Source: Saccopteryx bilineata (Eukaryota; Chordata; Mammalia; Chiroptera; Emballonuridae). Taken from it: 64,000 nucleotides of DNA. The notes under the pieces were generated by a model. That model was not told the DNA's origin. It saw nothing but the letters and a program-made list of their open reading frames with translations, and searched no databases. A program made the position numbers and the translations under genes. Where the stretch lies: positions 128,284,239 through 128,348,238 of the forward strand of contig NC_089493.1 in NCBI RefSeq assembly GCF_036850765.1, read 5' to 3'. This document shows, piece by piece, positions 1-10,539 of this stretch (positions are counted from its first letter, which is position 1; each line of letters starts with the position of its first letter).

Positions 1-850
1 GCATGGGCCAGGCGGCTGTGATGGTGGCCATGGCTACGGGCTTTACACTGTAGAATCATTCATATTGGACATTTCATTCAGCGTCCCATAGGCACCTATC
101 ATGGCTTTTCAGCATTTGCCACGTTCCTCCTTCAATCTGTATACAGACAGTAGATATTTACTTATGGTTGTTTCCACTATAGAGACTGCTGTCTTAGGGA
201 CTACTGATGAGAAACTATTGCAGCAACTTCTCCTTCTTCAAAGACTTGTACATCAACATAGAGCTCCATGTTTTATAGGATATATTCGAGCTCACTCCAT
301 GCTCCCTGGAGCTTTAGCACAATAGAATGCCCTTGTTGATCAAACTACCCAAAAGAAAATTATTGGAGCAACCATGACAAATCAAGCAATCCAGTCTCAT
401 ACTGTTCATCACCAGAATGCTGCAGTCCTGCGTAAACAGTTTCAACTTTCTTGGGAAGCAGCATGGCAGATTGCTAAATTCTGTCCAAGGTGTCCTATAT
501 TACAATCTGTCCCTTCGTTTGGAATTAACCCTCAAGGACTCCTACTGGGACAACTTTGGCAAATGGATGTTACTCATATACCTTCATTTGGCAAACAGTC
601 CTTTATCCACATTACAGTGGATACTTACTCTGAATTTATAATAGCCTCTTCCAGAACAGGCGAGGCTGCTAAGCATGTTCTGTTATTGGACTTCCTGATG
701 TAATTAAAACTGACAATGCTCCTGCATATGTAGCAAAAGCATTTACTGTATTTTGTGAAATCTTTCAAATTACGGGTATTTCTTACAATCTTTAAAGTCA
801 AGGTATTATTAAAGTGTACCCAGCAAATATTTAAGTTCAATTTTTAAAAA
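1..850 (+). pseudogene. Class II (betaretrovirus-like) ERV pol relic: RNase H end and integrase
   Basis: Broken coding sequence that enters from the left edge. 101-325 reads as the end of RNase H, with a YTDSRYLL aspartate motif and a late histidine segment (GYIRAHS). 374-703 reads as integrase: an HH..CxxC zinc-binding segment, then WQMDVTH carrying the first catalytic aspartate. A TDNAP motif with the second aspartate follows a stop near 700. The third catalytic position (normally a glutamate in IIER) reads IIK, so the triad is incomplete. Several stops interrupt the frame. Similarity fades after about 950. The envelope TM tail, polypurine tract and LTR at 2150-2975 on the same strand fit the same provirus. 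Class assignment is from motif style and is less certain than retroviral origin. Confidence 0.75.
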
Positions 851-1009
851 ATGTAAAAGGGGGAGTCATATCCTGGAACTCCTGCAAATCTACCTTATCT
901 TTAAAAAATTTCGTTTGAATGCTGATGAACAGGAGATAACCAAATCTTTTTCTCCTGCAAACTTCTACCTTCTTTTATTTGATCCAGCTAATAACACTGT
1001 TTTGTCTTT

Positions 1010-2150
1010 TTCCAAATAGCTCCAGATATACGGAAAAGGTTTATAGAGGCAGGTGGGGATCCTCAAACCCCTCAGCAAGATCTTCTGAGCATGGCTTTTA
1101 AGGTCTATAATGACTAAGAGGCAGAAAAAGCCCCAAAAAGATCAGGTGAAATACCAGCTCTTGGCATACACCCTTAAAGGCTCCAATGCCCCAAAGGGGC
1201 CTCTTAGAATTCCATCTGGGCCCTGCTTCAATAGTGGAAAGGAAGGTCATTGAGCTATTGAGCTAAAGCCTGCCAGGCTTTTCGGCCCCCATCAGGACAT
1301 GCCTTTGCTGTGGGAAAAAGGGACACTTCAAGGTAAGCTGCTCCCTCGCTCCTCTAAGGGAGGGTTCAGTCTCTTCCAGCCCTGCTCCAGCCACCTGTGA
1401 CCTAACCTTGCCTAGCCTGCTGGAACTTGCCACTGAAGGCTAAAGTTGCCCATAGCCGTCGGCCCCATCTACGTCACTGTGGATGAGCCTAGGGTATTTC
1501 TTCCAAGTAACAGGTAAACTGATCTCATTTACACAAGGGCCACTTACTATGTCTTGCCTGAATATTCGGGTTTTTTTATTCTTCCCTTGAAGATCTCTGT
1601 TGTGGGTGTTGATAGTCCTTTGTTTAATATATAGTGTTTCCTTTATTCCTCCTGCCTCAATGCCTCATTCATATTTTAGGCTGCAACTTACTCCTAATTT
1701 AGAGCTTTCTCCTTTTTTGCCAACTTCTGTTATGAATTTACCTCTCCTACCCAGCACAGTGTGTCCCAAGGTTCTCTTCACCACGCCATGGTTGCAGAGC
1801 TCCAGGGAAAAGCACCCTGGTCTCATCTCTCCAGGCTGAGGAGAACAGAAGCTCCACCTCCACACATGCTGCAGATGGCTTTTCCAGTCTACCTGAATCA
1901 TTACCAGCTAGAACAGCGGTTCTCAACCTGTGGGTCACGACCCCAGTGGGGGTCGAACGACCAAAACACAGGGGTCGCCTGAAGCCATTGGAAAATACAT
2001 ATTTATTATACAATACATTTTTAAATAAAATATATATTTCCAATGGCTTTAGGCGACCCCTGTGTTTTGGTCGTCCGACCCCCACTGGGGTCGCGACCCA
2101 CAGGTTGAGAACTACTGAGCTAGAAGCAGCGGTCATTGGGACTAGAATGC
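1010..2150 (+). pseudogene. Class I ERV gag (C-terminal part, nucleocapsid) and protease block
   Basis: Starts with a capsid-end-like segment (APDIRKRF, then SMAFKVYN), followed by a degenerate zinc knuckle near 1225-1330 and a protease-like stretch (about 1460-1850) ending in the same proline-rich segment seen at 24229-24500 on the other strand. Side-by-side reading shows it is a second copy of the family that forms the 21308-28244 provirus. It has stops in every frame. No LTRs flank it; class II ERV sequence lies on both sides. The SPIN-like MITE at 1914-2117 interrupts it near its right end. Confidence 0.7.
1914..2117. mobile_element. SPIN-like non-autonomous hAT MITE
   Basis: 204-bp element, nearly a complete hairpin. 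The two arms are about 85 bp of almost perfect inverted repeat, beginning CAGCGGTTCTCAACCTGTGG on the left and its near mirror on the right. A perfect 8-bp target duplication AGCTAGAA sits at 1906-1913 and 2118-2125, diagnostic of hAT insertion. The terminal sequence closely matches what I remember of the SPIN (space invader / OposCharlie3) family, known for horizontal transfer among tetrapods. The interior is only about 35 bp of AT-rich sequence and has no coding capacity. Confidence 0.85.
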
Positions 2151-2523
2151 GAGCTGCAAATTATAGAAGTGTGACAGAATTCCAGTGCCATGTGGACTTT
2201 TCCTGGATGTGTTTCCTGGACTCCTGCTCCTGTGTCAGCTTTAAATGGACTGAACTGGGGTTGGGTTGCATTTGCAGGGATGTGGAATGATGTGTCAGCA
2301 TGGACTTGGTGAACATGTTAAGGACATTCAAAACAGCAAAGACTCTTTTATAGATCCTGTTATATTGGCTAAGAATTTCCTTAAAGGCTTTAATCACTGT
2401 AATGTATTAGAATGTTTGTTTGGGTATGTGTTAGCATTGGCTATACTAATTTTGTGTTTGTTCTGTATTTTTTCAATCTGCCTCCAAATTAGAATCTTGG
2501 AAACTAGGAAATCAGATGAGTGA
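2150..2523 (+). pseudogene. Class II ERV envelope transmembrane (TM) C-terminal relic
   Basis: The open stretch 2266-2523 ends in a strongly hydrophobic membrane anchor (about VLALAILILCLFCIFSICL) followed by a short polar cytoplasmic tail and a stop. A polypurine tract and LTR follow directly. That order (TM anchor, tail, polypurine tract, LTR) is the expected 3' end of a betaretrovirus-like provirus and matches the strand of the pol relic at 1-850. The surface subunit and most of TM are missing, replaced by the class I block. Confidence 0.65.
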
Positions 2524-2540
2524 AAATCTCAGCACACAAA

Positions 2541-2567
2541 TTAAAAATAAAAAAGAAAAGGGGAATA
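2541..2567 (+). promoter_or_regulatory. Polypurine tract before LTR
   Basis: A/G-rich run ending AAAAGAAAAGGGGAATA immediately before an LTR that starts TGTTGTGG. It is placed and oriented as the plus-strand primer site of a plus-strand provirus. Confidence 0.65.
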
Positions 2568-2975
2568 TGTTGTGGGCCATAAATGGCAAAAAGCCCTTTG
2601 TAGATTCGAGGCTTAGCATAGCAAAAGGCTAAATTCTCCCCCTTCCATCTCCATATTGGCTGTGATGCTGAGTATTGGCACCCACTTCACTTGCTTAAGT
2701 TGCTGGAAGCAATTTACATGCCCTTCTTCTTACTCTTTGTTTGTTCAGATGTTGGTTGATTTCACTTATGCATGGTTGGGGAATTCCTGTTTATGCCTTG
2801 GGAGAGTTCCTGCTTTAGTCTCAGATGTGTAACTTTGTATTAAGGACTTCCTTGATTTGCATATGGTTATATAATAAAGCAAACTGGGTCTATGGGGCAC
2901 TCGGATATTCCCATCAGCATTGAAGAGTCCTCCCGGTCCCGTCCTTTTTTCTTAATTCTGCACCGTTATTAGGAG
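2568..2975 (+). repeat. Class II ERV LTR (3' LTR)
   Basis: Begins TGTTGTGGGCC just after the polypurine tract. An AT-rich promoter-like stretch (TTATATAATAAAGC) contains an AATAAA signal at 2873-2878, followed by a U5-like region to about 2960-2990. The right boundary is uncertain because it abuts minus-strand ERV-L sequence without a clear CA end or target duplication. Confidence 0.65.
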
Positions 2976-2989
2976 CCCCGCTGGTCCAT

Positions 2990-4695
2990 GGCAATAAGCT
3001 ATGGGCAAAATGAGAGAGCTGTCAGAGGCACCAAGAGAGGCAAATCTTTTCCCTCTGGCAGAATCCAGGCCAGAGTTCTGTCTGCAGACAGCACAGTAGC
3101 AGGTACCAGAGGCCGCCCTGAGTGGGAAAACCAAACTTTATTGGCCAATACACCAGGATCTGCTGGTTCTACATGTAGTAAAATAGGAGAACTCATTATT
3201 GGCCATGAAGAAATTACAAAGGTGCCCTTCATAATGCTGTCCCCCTGAGCACTCAAGGGATATACACTTCTACCTTAGGTGGCCAGGTGCTAGTTGCCCA
3301 GGGAGTTAACTGGAGGTCCACCTCTAGACCCTTTCCCCATGGTGCCAGCAAGACCACCCATCTCAAATGGGGGGCCTGTACAGTCCAGGGCCACATCCAT
3401 CAAAGCCATTGTCCTTTAAAGAGGGCTGTTGGGTCTGACAAGAGCACGTTGCCCTGCTGTCTAAAACCTGATGAGTAAAATGTCCTTGGTGTGTATCTGC
3501 AACTGAATGGGAGCAGCTGCCTGGTGCAGGAGGGCTTCCACTGGATCTGGGCCCCTCCGTCGAGGTCTCTCATTCAAAATTTGGGGTACTGTCCACAAGC
3601 GGCATGTCTATCCAGTGAGGGAGCTGGTGCCCTCCCCCTGTCACAGTCCCTGCTTTAAGAGGTCATTATACCACTCAGTGATACCAGCAGCCTGGGGATG
3701 GTAGGGAACATGGCACCTCCAGTCCACCCCTAGGTCTTGAGCCCATTGCCTCACCGTTGAACCAGTGAAATAGGAATCATTGTCATTTTCAAGGACCAGC
3801 GGCCACCCATATGCAGCACTCAGGTGGTCCAGAACCTGTATGACTGCTCTCTGGTCAGGGTTATGGGCGGGGTAAGCAGCAAGCAGACCAGTGGCAGTAT
3901 CTATAAGGTATTTTTCCTTGCCAAGGAAGAAGGAAGGGCATAGCCATGAAGTGTGGAATAATAAAAGCTTTATTTAGTACAGTGCATCCCGCCCGATGCT
4001 GTTCCCTGGTCCCGGACACAGAGGCCAGGGAAATAGCATAGGGTGACCCATATGGGGGATATTTAAAGGGTCTCTAGGGTGGTCAAGCTAATATGACATG
4101 GTGAAATCTCACTGGCTGACGAACAGTTGCTCTTTTTCCAAGGACTCCTGGGAAGTTTCTTTTGGCATGCATTGTTGTGGGCGGCTCTAGCCAAAGTTCC
4201 CAAGTCTGGGTTCCACACATGACCTTCCCCCATTGCTGACCACCCCAGAGTATCTACACAAGTGACTGCATACTAATACCCTTCTGACTTTGTTGAGGGT
4301 CCAATGATGTCTATCTGCCATCCTATCAGTGGAACACAACCCCTCTGGATCTGTTCAGGTGACACCAGTGGTCTCCAAGGGTGCTCCTTGGAACATATTG
4401 CACATTGCTTGCGGGCTGCAAGTACCTCTGCATAGGACACAGGTGCCTTAACCGTAGCCCACATAGTTTTCTGTCCTGCATGGAGCAGGTGCCGGTGGAG
4501 CCACTGTACCACATCACCCGCAGGTGCAGTCTCTAACCACCGCACCCTTGCCAAGGTGTCTGCCTCATCATTCCCAGGATGAGCTAGAGGGGCATGCCCC
4601 TGACATGGTATACTGTCACCTGCTTCTGGTGTCCTATTTTCTATAAGTCCTGGCACATGGCCTGACCTCATAGTGAACATTGCATTACCATCCAC
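2990..4695 (-). pseudogene. ERV-L-like integrase relic, split by an LTR-like insert
   Basis: 4273-4695 gives the zinc-binding segment (H...H..CAIC) and WQIDIIGP with the first catalytic aspartate. After a stop, a CVDT segment ends at the insert 3904-4248. Coding resumes with IDTATGLL, then ENDNDSYF (second aspartate) and ITEWYN (glutamate) near 3650-3800, so the DDE triad is recognisable. A C-terminal SH3-like segment (VWFSHSGRPLVPATVL, ending near 2999) follows after further stops. Confidence 0.7.
3904..4248 (-). repeat. LTR-like insertion inside ERV-L integrase
   Basis: About 345 bp of foreign sequence. On the minus strand it has a TTTAAATA box and an AATAAA signal (near 3960-3975), as an LTR would. 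An 8-bp direct repeat AGTATCTA at 3896-3903 and 4249-4256 brackets it. In the integrase frame both copies encode part of the same VDT/IDT codons, so the repeat looks like a target duplication. The termini are not clean TG...CA, so the element type (solo LTR or other) is uncertain. Confidence 0.5.
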
Positions 4696-4706
4696 TGGTT
4701 AGTGTG

Positions 4707-5367
4707 TCAAGTAGCAATCCAAAGGGTCAGTCCATGATAGACAGCCCAGCCATCAGTACAGATCACCAGAGGTGAAGGTTCATTGTGGGCAACTAGCCAA
4801 ACAGCTTTTAATTCTGCCCACTGGTTGCTGTGGCCTGTACCCATGTCCATCCAAATAGTCTCAGTGGCCGGATGGAAGGCTATAGCTGTGCATTTGACAA
4901 GTTGGCCCCTGCAGGAACCATCAGTATACCAGGCATCCTCGGGGATGGGCACCCGCCCCTCCTGGTAGGGACTGACTTCAGGTTCTGCCTCCTGGGCCCC
5001 AGCTGCACCTGAATCTAAGGTCGCATAGGTGACTGAACCCAAAGACTTCCTGCAGTTCTTCCCTCAACGGGCTGGTGCTAAGAGCACAGTGTTGTGGCAG
5101 GTAGGCACCCCACTTGACCAGGGTGGACATTTGGGCCATACCATTATGTGGTTTGGTCACCCAATCTCTCACCCATTCTGCAATGAGGTAAGCTGTCTTG
5201 ACTGTAACTGGTTTTGTGGTCATAATACTATCAGTGGCCAGGAGGGCAGTATACACAGCTGCCAGCTGCTTCTCCACTAATGAGTAATGGACTTCAACAC
5301 CTTCCCATAATTGGGACCAAACCCCAATAGGTTGCTGTAAGCGCTCTGTCCGTTGCCACAGCCCCAT
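4707..5367 (-). pseudogene. ERV-L-like RT connection and RNase H relic
   Basis: 4978-5367 is the connection region. 4707-5042 contains RNase H: WYTDGS (first aspartate), QWAELKAV (glutamate) and ICTDGWAVYHG (third acidic position) are all visible in order. The two blocks overlap in different frames, so at least one frameshift lies near 5000. It lies between RT and integrase, as expected. Confidence 0.75.
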
Positions 5368-5429
5368 CCAAACCCCTCTGAGGTTACATGAACATCCAGC
5401 TTACAGGGCCTGGAGGATCAAACACATTC

Positions 5430-6650
5430 AAGGCCTGTGCCATCTTGACAGCTCTCTTTTCTGCTGCAAATGAACCTTGCGCCTGCTCAGTCCAATCCCA
5501 ATGAACCCCCTTCCGAATAAGGTTGTACAAGGGACGTAGTAACTGAGCCAAATGGGGTATAAATGTTCGCTAATACTCCAACAAACCTAAGAATTCCTGT
5601 AACTGTTTTACAGTAGTGGGCATGGGGTATGCTTGGATCTTATCTATAACTGTGTCAGGGATAACCTTTGTCTTACCCAACCAGACAACCCCCAAAACTT
5701 AACAGATAACCCAGGTCCTTGTAATTTGTTCTTATTGACTGCCCAGCCACATGCTTTCAAATGGGGTAGCAGGGTAGGGACTGCTTGCTCCAATTCTGGA
5801 AGAGTTACTAGTTAGCATAATATCATCAATATAATGGTACATGTGAATTGTCTGGCTGTTTCCATTTAGCCAGGTCAGCAGCCACCAGCCCATGGCACAA
5901 GGTGGGGCTATGCAAATAGCCCTGGGGTAACACTGTAAAGGTCCATTGTCTCCCCTCCCAACTGAAGGCAAATTAGTCTTGACTCTCTGCAGCTATATCA
6001 ATAGAGAAAAAAGCATTGGCCAAGTCTGCCACAAAGTGGTATGTCCCCAACTCATGGCTCAGCCGATCCTTCATGTTAGCTATCGAGGGAACAGCAGCAT
6101 ACAAAGGCGGAACAACTTTATTAAGTTCTCTATAATCTATTTTCATTCTCTAGATTCCTACTGGTTTGCGCACAGGCCATACTGGGGAGTTGTAAGGACT
6201 GTGTGCTGGCCGGATGATCCCTACCTTTTCTAGTTTGAGGACTGTCCCTGTGACTTCTTCATAACCACCTGGCAGGTGGTACTGCTTGGTGTTATTCACA
6301 TGCCGAGGAATGGGTAATTGCAAAGGGGAATTTGATGCATGTCCCCACAACATTGCCTTCACAACCCTGATCCACAGCTGGGACTCCCTGGCTGTAGGTT
6401 CCAACCACAGTCCTTGCAAGACATCTACCCCCAAAATATATTCAGGAATTGGAGATACATGCACCTTATATGGCTTAGGAGGCAGTCTTCCTATCCCCAA
6501 TGGAGTAGTTATTGGCTTCACTCGTACAGTGTGTTTCCCATAGCCATCAGTGGCCACTGGGGTCCCAGCAAAACTGCTCTGGGTTCCCACAGAGGAGGGA
6601 ACATTCTGCACCTGTATCCACCAAGGTGAATGCCCATTGTACATTGGAAG
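5430..6650 (-). pseudogene. ERV-L-like protease end and reverse transcriptase relic
   Basis: 6150-6644 carries the protease tail and the RT N-terminal signature (LPGGYEEVTGTV, then PAHSPYNSPVWPVRK). 5732-5971 carries the polymerase box YIDDIML, i.e. an intact YxDD. Stops separate these blocks and the thumb/connection part continues to about 5380. The active-site aspartates survive but the reading frame does not. Confidence 0.75.
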
Positions 6651-6702
6651 GGGACCAGTGAAGCCAGTTCCACGTGTGGCCTCCGGTCCCTGCCCATCCC
6701 TG

Positions 6703-8066
6703 TTAGACCAGTCCCTTGGCCATTTTCCTATTTGAACTGTTACAATGGGTCTTGGGAGTTCTCCTCTCCCTTGGCTGGGCCGTCTCCGTCATATAATCTT
6801 GTAACCGAGCTGCCCGCACACCAAACTTTTTATTGGTATCTGCTGGGGCCTTTTGTCTCAGTGGCTGGAACTTCTGTTCTGGTTTAAGCTGCCGCCAAAG
6901 CTCCAGAAGAATTATATTAGACTGGCCATCCAATTTCCCCTTATCTGCTCCAGCTGAAATCAAATCTACTCACATCTGTGTTCAGGTAACCTTTACAGGC
7001 CTGTTTCCCTTGTTAGTTGGGGGGACAACATAGTCAGCAGCCCTCACTGCTTTATGATCCTGAGTGGCCTCCAGCTCTCCCAAATCTGCTACCATCTGTG
7101 TAACCGCATTGATGGTCTGGCCCACATAGGGGCCCAAGAAAGCCACAAGTGACCCCAAAAGGGCTGACAGGGCACTAGCAAGGATAAAGTCCCTCATTTT
7201 TGCTGTAAACACTTCCTCGTCTGGCCCATGGGACCCAGGGTTTAAAGCAGCATTCTTTGTACCTAGTTCCCAAAGGACCTTTACTAACTCACTGTAGCAC
7301 TGCCACCAACTTATTGCCCCTGGCAATTCTCCAGCATTCTGCCAGACCATACGAATGGCGGCCATCACCCATTCTAATAGGGTATGGTCTCCTGGATTGC
7401 CATGGCAGTTTGAAGACGCTGCCTCAAGGAGAAGTGTGTGGTAATGGCAGCCAATTTCTCCATCTCTGTTCCGGAAAGTATGATGCCATCCACACCTATG
7501 TCCCATAATCGTAGTAACCAGGCTACCAGGGATTCAGTAGGTTTCTGACTAAATTGTGCCCCCAACTCCATCAGCTCTGCCTGGGTATAGGGCTGGACCA
7601 CAGAGTGTTCCATTACCTGGGCAGGAGGCTGTGGCTGCCCCTGAGGGACTCTTTATTGCTGGGTTTTTACCCTCTTGGCAACAAATGGTTGGACTCTGAT
7701 TGTGCGTATGGCAGCTTCAGCCTGAGCCTTCTCATCCTCAGAAGAGGAGTTGGAAGCACCTGCTCCCACTGACTCAAAGCCAGTCCATCGGTACAGATGC
7801 TGCTCCTCCTTCGGAGACCGTTTAGGCTCCTGTGGCTGCTGGCCTCTGGCCTGAAGCTGAGACTTGAGCTCTTGAACCCGCAGTTGTTTCTCCAACAACT
7901 GCCGGTGCAAACATTCAGCTTCCAGGGCAAACTGCAACTCACGAACTCGTAATTCCTTCTCCAGTGCTTGCTCCAATTCCAGCCGTTTCTGCCTTTTCAA
8001 TTTGCAATTCATCCTGAAGCTTTCAACCTCGGGTGGTGTATGGCCAGAAGCCACCATTGTGGCCAT
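6703..8066 (-). pseudogene. ERV-L-like gag relic
   Basis: Opens at 8066 with a charged coiled-coil region (repeated LE/RELQ heptads, roughly residues 25-80). A linker follows, then a capsid-like core (frames 7374-7613 and 6982-7506) with segments such as ESLVAWLLRLWD and LLEWVMAAIRMVW, and a C-terminal part to about 6703. At least three frame changes break it. A coiled-coil N-terminus followed by this capsid is consistent with spuma-like/ERV-L gag. The start at 8066 is the first methionine after the leader and is plausible but unproven. Confidence 0.65.
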
Positions 8067-8099
8067 TCACATGCAGGTTCACATTGGATTCGGACAGTT

Positions 8100-8740
8100 G
8101 GCAAAGAAACAGCAGAGCCAAAAGCTAGTGGGCCATCATCTTTAATCCTAGCTTGCACGTCGTGGGCAAGTAAAAACACACACTGGGCTCCAAAACTCAC
8201 TCATTCAGTGCTCACAAAGCTACTGACTTATCCGAGTTTCCTAGAATCAAAGGTTTCTAGCTCACCAGACTTATTCACCTCTGTTCCCCATCTCCTTCCT
8301 CCTCCCTGCACAAACTCTGCACAAACTGGCTTCTCACTTAGCACTCCACTATCTTGGCTTCTTCTCCAGGCCTCCTCCACGTGGCCTTTCTCTGCTCTCT
8401 CCTTTAAAGATAATCTCAGGAACTAAGAGAGCAAATTCCCGTTCTGCCCCCATTTTATAGTGTAGAAATCAAAACCTTTAATCCAATATACAAAATAGGA
8501 GGAAGTCTCTAATACAAAGTCACTTATCTGGGGCATGATGGGATTGTACCACTCCGTATCAAAAAGGGTGGGAAAGACTTAGTCCTAAAACCAAGCCCTA
8601 GGCTACAAGAATCCTGCCTGCCCACAGCCTGCCCCCAGCACACATTAATATCACCTGGGCGACGGCTTCCACGTGGGCAGCACCATCTCTAACAAAGTGA
8701 GCATAATATATTTTATCTGCCCAATAGGTGGCTTGTCACA
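8100..8740 (-). repeat. ERV-L-like 5' LTR (LTR B)
   Basis: On the minus strand it begins near 8740 (TGTGTGACAAGCC) directly after the stop of the small ORF 8736-8996. It runs through GC-rich U3-like sequence and an ATTAAA signal near 8146, and ends before a leader that precedes the gag start at 8066. Its boundaries are estimates. The leader after it resembles the sequence following LTR A. Confidence 0.5.
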
Positions 8741-8996
8741 CAGAACTCCTGGTTTCCTCTTGAGTAAAAAACACGTAGCCCACGGCCCCTAAAAGAATAG
8801 CCATGGAGAGCCAGAACTGCAACCAGTCCTCTACCGCACTCTTCAAGGGTGGCAGCTCCATATTGATCTGATCCAAATCCTGCTGCAAACTATGCCAGTT
8901 GTATGGGACCGCAGTGGCCATATTGATCTGATCCAAATTCTGCTGCAAACTATGCCCACTGCCAGGGACCACAGTGGCCACTGACATTGTGGCCAT
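8736..8996 (-). CDS. Small ORF with internal repeat and membrane segment, ERV-associated
   Basis: 86-codon open frame lying between two LTR-like segments. It contains a duplicated block (LQQNLDQIN and LQQDLDQIN, 20 residues apart), then a hydrophobic stretch (about WLQFWLSMAILLGAVGYVFF) and a short charged tail whose stop is at the start of LTR B. The position just upstream of an LTR and the membrane anchor suggest the tail of an ERV envelope-like or accessory ORF. I do not recognise the protein, and whether it is expressed is unknown. Confidence 0.35.
   Translation of the reverse strand: MATMSVATVVPGSGHSLQQNLDQINMATAVPYNWHSLQQDLDQINMELPPLKSAVEDWLQFWLSMAILLGAVGYVFFTQEETRSSV
8859..8978. repeat. 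Two tandem 60-bp units
   Basis: Units 8859-8918 and 8919-8978 both begin CATATTGATCTGATCCAAAT and differ at about a dozen positions. They account for the internal protein repeat in the small minus-strand ORF. Confidence 0.85.
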
Positions 8997-9034
8997 TCAC
9001 ATGCAGGTTCTCATTAAATTTGGGCAGACCGTAA

Positions 9035-9310
9035 AGAAACGGTGGAGTCAGAGGATGGTGAGTCATTCTGTTTATTGGTGTCTCACCAAGACAGGCAAGC
9101 CACAAGAAAAGCCAAGGGAAAAGCAGAAAACCTGCTTTTCCCATGGAGGGCCAGGGATCAGGGAGGAGAGAAAAGAGAAATCCTCCTGCACCTATCCGTG
9201 GTGGGGGCAGAATCTCCCTTCCAGTAAACATTAGCAAGACAATGGCCCCTCCCAATCAGGAAGACAACTTGCAACCTCACAGACCACTAGACCTGGTGCT
9301 GCCCAGCCCC
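9035..9310 (-). repeat. Second LTR-like segment (LTR A) upstream of LTR B
   Basis: The minus strand has an AATAAA signal near 9080 and then a leader (TTTCTTTACGGTCTGCCCAA, AACCTGCATGTGAATGGCCA) that closely matches the leader after LTR B (8040-8110). It therefore looks like another LTR-leader junction of the same family. The outer boundary is a guess. Confidence 0.4.
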
Positions 9311-9354
9311 CAATGCAAACTACAAGTGAGCAAACATATACATTATATTTACAA

Positions 9355-9645
9355 ACTTATTTGATCAATAAGAGGTCATTAGGTCATGAGGGTGGAACCC
9401 TCACAAATGGGATTAGTGGATTTTTAAGAAGAGGCGTGGGAGAGCTTGCTTCGCTCTCTGTTCTCCACCATGTGAGACTACAACAAGATGATGACCATCT
9501 GTAAACCAGGAAGATGACCTTCACCAGGAACCTGAGCACACTGGTACTCAGACTTTGGACTTGCGGACTCCAGAACTGTGGGAAATAAATGTTGTTTAAG
9601 CCAGCCAGTCTATAGTAACTTGTGACAACACACTAAGCAAAGACT
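9355..9645 (+). repeat. MaLR-type LTR (MLT1/MST-like)
   Basis: Matches the remembered pattern of mammalian MaLR LTRs: TTAGGTCATGAGGGTGGAACC, a CCACCATGTGAG segment, and CCAGAACTGTGGGAAATAAA with the polyadenylation signal, ending in GTTTAAGCCA-like sequence. Old and divergent. Confidence 0.65.
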
Positions 9646-10539
9646 CCTTAGTCTTCTCAGCTTGGGAGCCTATCCTTGTTTGCTTGGCTACCTGCATTAG
9701 CCTCCTGACTGGCCTCTCTTTCTCTGGTCTTATCTTCTACCTTGGCCACAGTGATCTTGGATGGGAACCATGCAAACCATGTAATTTTACTCCCTGCGCT
9801 GGACTCTTCAGTTTCTACAACCCCTATACTATTAGATGTAATATAAAATCCCATTCAGCTCTTGTCTATTTGTCTAGTCACTTTGGACCGGTCAGAACTC
9901 TTGAAATTTCCAGGAACAGAAAACCCAAATTCACATAGACTTAAGCAAAAAAAAAAAGATTTATTGGTTCATGAACTAACAGTCCAAAGATAGATATGGC
10001 TCAGCTTCAGGCATGGCTGGGTCCAAAGGCTCAAGCACTGTCATTAGAAAGCTGTTTTTACCTCTCAGCTTGCTTCTTCTTTATTGGCTCCATTCTGTGG
10101 CAGGTTTCTTGTCACATTGCAGCAAGATAGCTTCCACAGCTCCAGAGTGCTACATCCTCGCAGGAACAAATCTAGTAGAAAGAGTGTCCCTTCCACACTG
10201 GAAATCCAGCAAAATCCCAAGATTAGCGCTGGTTGAACCTAATTGGCTTGGCTTGGGTCAGGTGCCCAGACATTAACCAATCACAGTGGTCAGAGGAAGG
10301 TGGTACTCTAATGGTCCAACTCTTGAGACATGTCCATCGCTAGAGCAGGGGTTGGAATCAGCTTGTCCCAAAGCACATGGAATAATAGTGTGTGTGTGGA
10401 GGGGGGGGAGGGGGGAATGGAGCACTGACTCTGGGAGATGTTGGAATGGAGATTGGGCAGGACCACAGAGCCATGCGCACTGCTTTCCGCTTGCAGGACC
10501 ACCCCTCCTGCTATCTCTCTCTCAGCTCTCCCTCCTTGA
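9646..10539. other. No gene; possible old interspersed repeat
   Basis: About 890 bp without a credible gene. From about 9930 (after an 11-base A run) to 10340 the text resembles an old mammalian interspersed repeat (TTTATTGGTTCATGAACTAAC, CAGGCATGGCTGGGTCCA), but I cannot name the family. A G-rich run lies at 10399-10415. Confidence 0.4.

Larger units (their letters stand above)
2985..8066 (-). mobile_element. Class III (ERV-L-like) ERV internal region
   Basis: Reading the minus strand from 8066 downwards gives gag, protease, reverse transcriptase, RNase H and integrase in normal order, all with stops and frameshifts. No envelope gene is seen, which suits ERV-L. The gag core reads like the ERV-L group as I remember it. 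The 3' LTR at the low-coordinate end is not visible; class II ERV sequence starts there. The components are listed separately. Confidence 0.7.
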
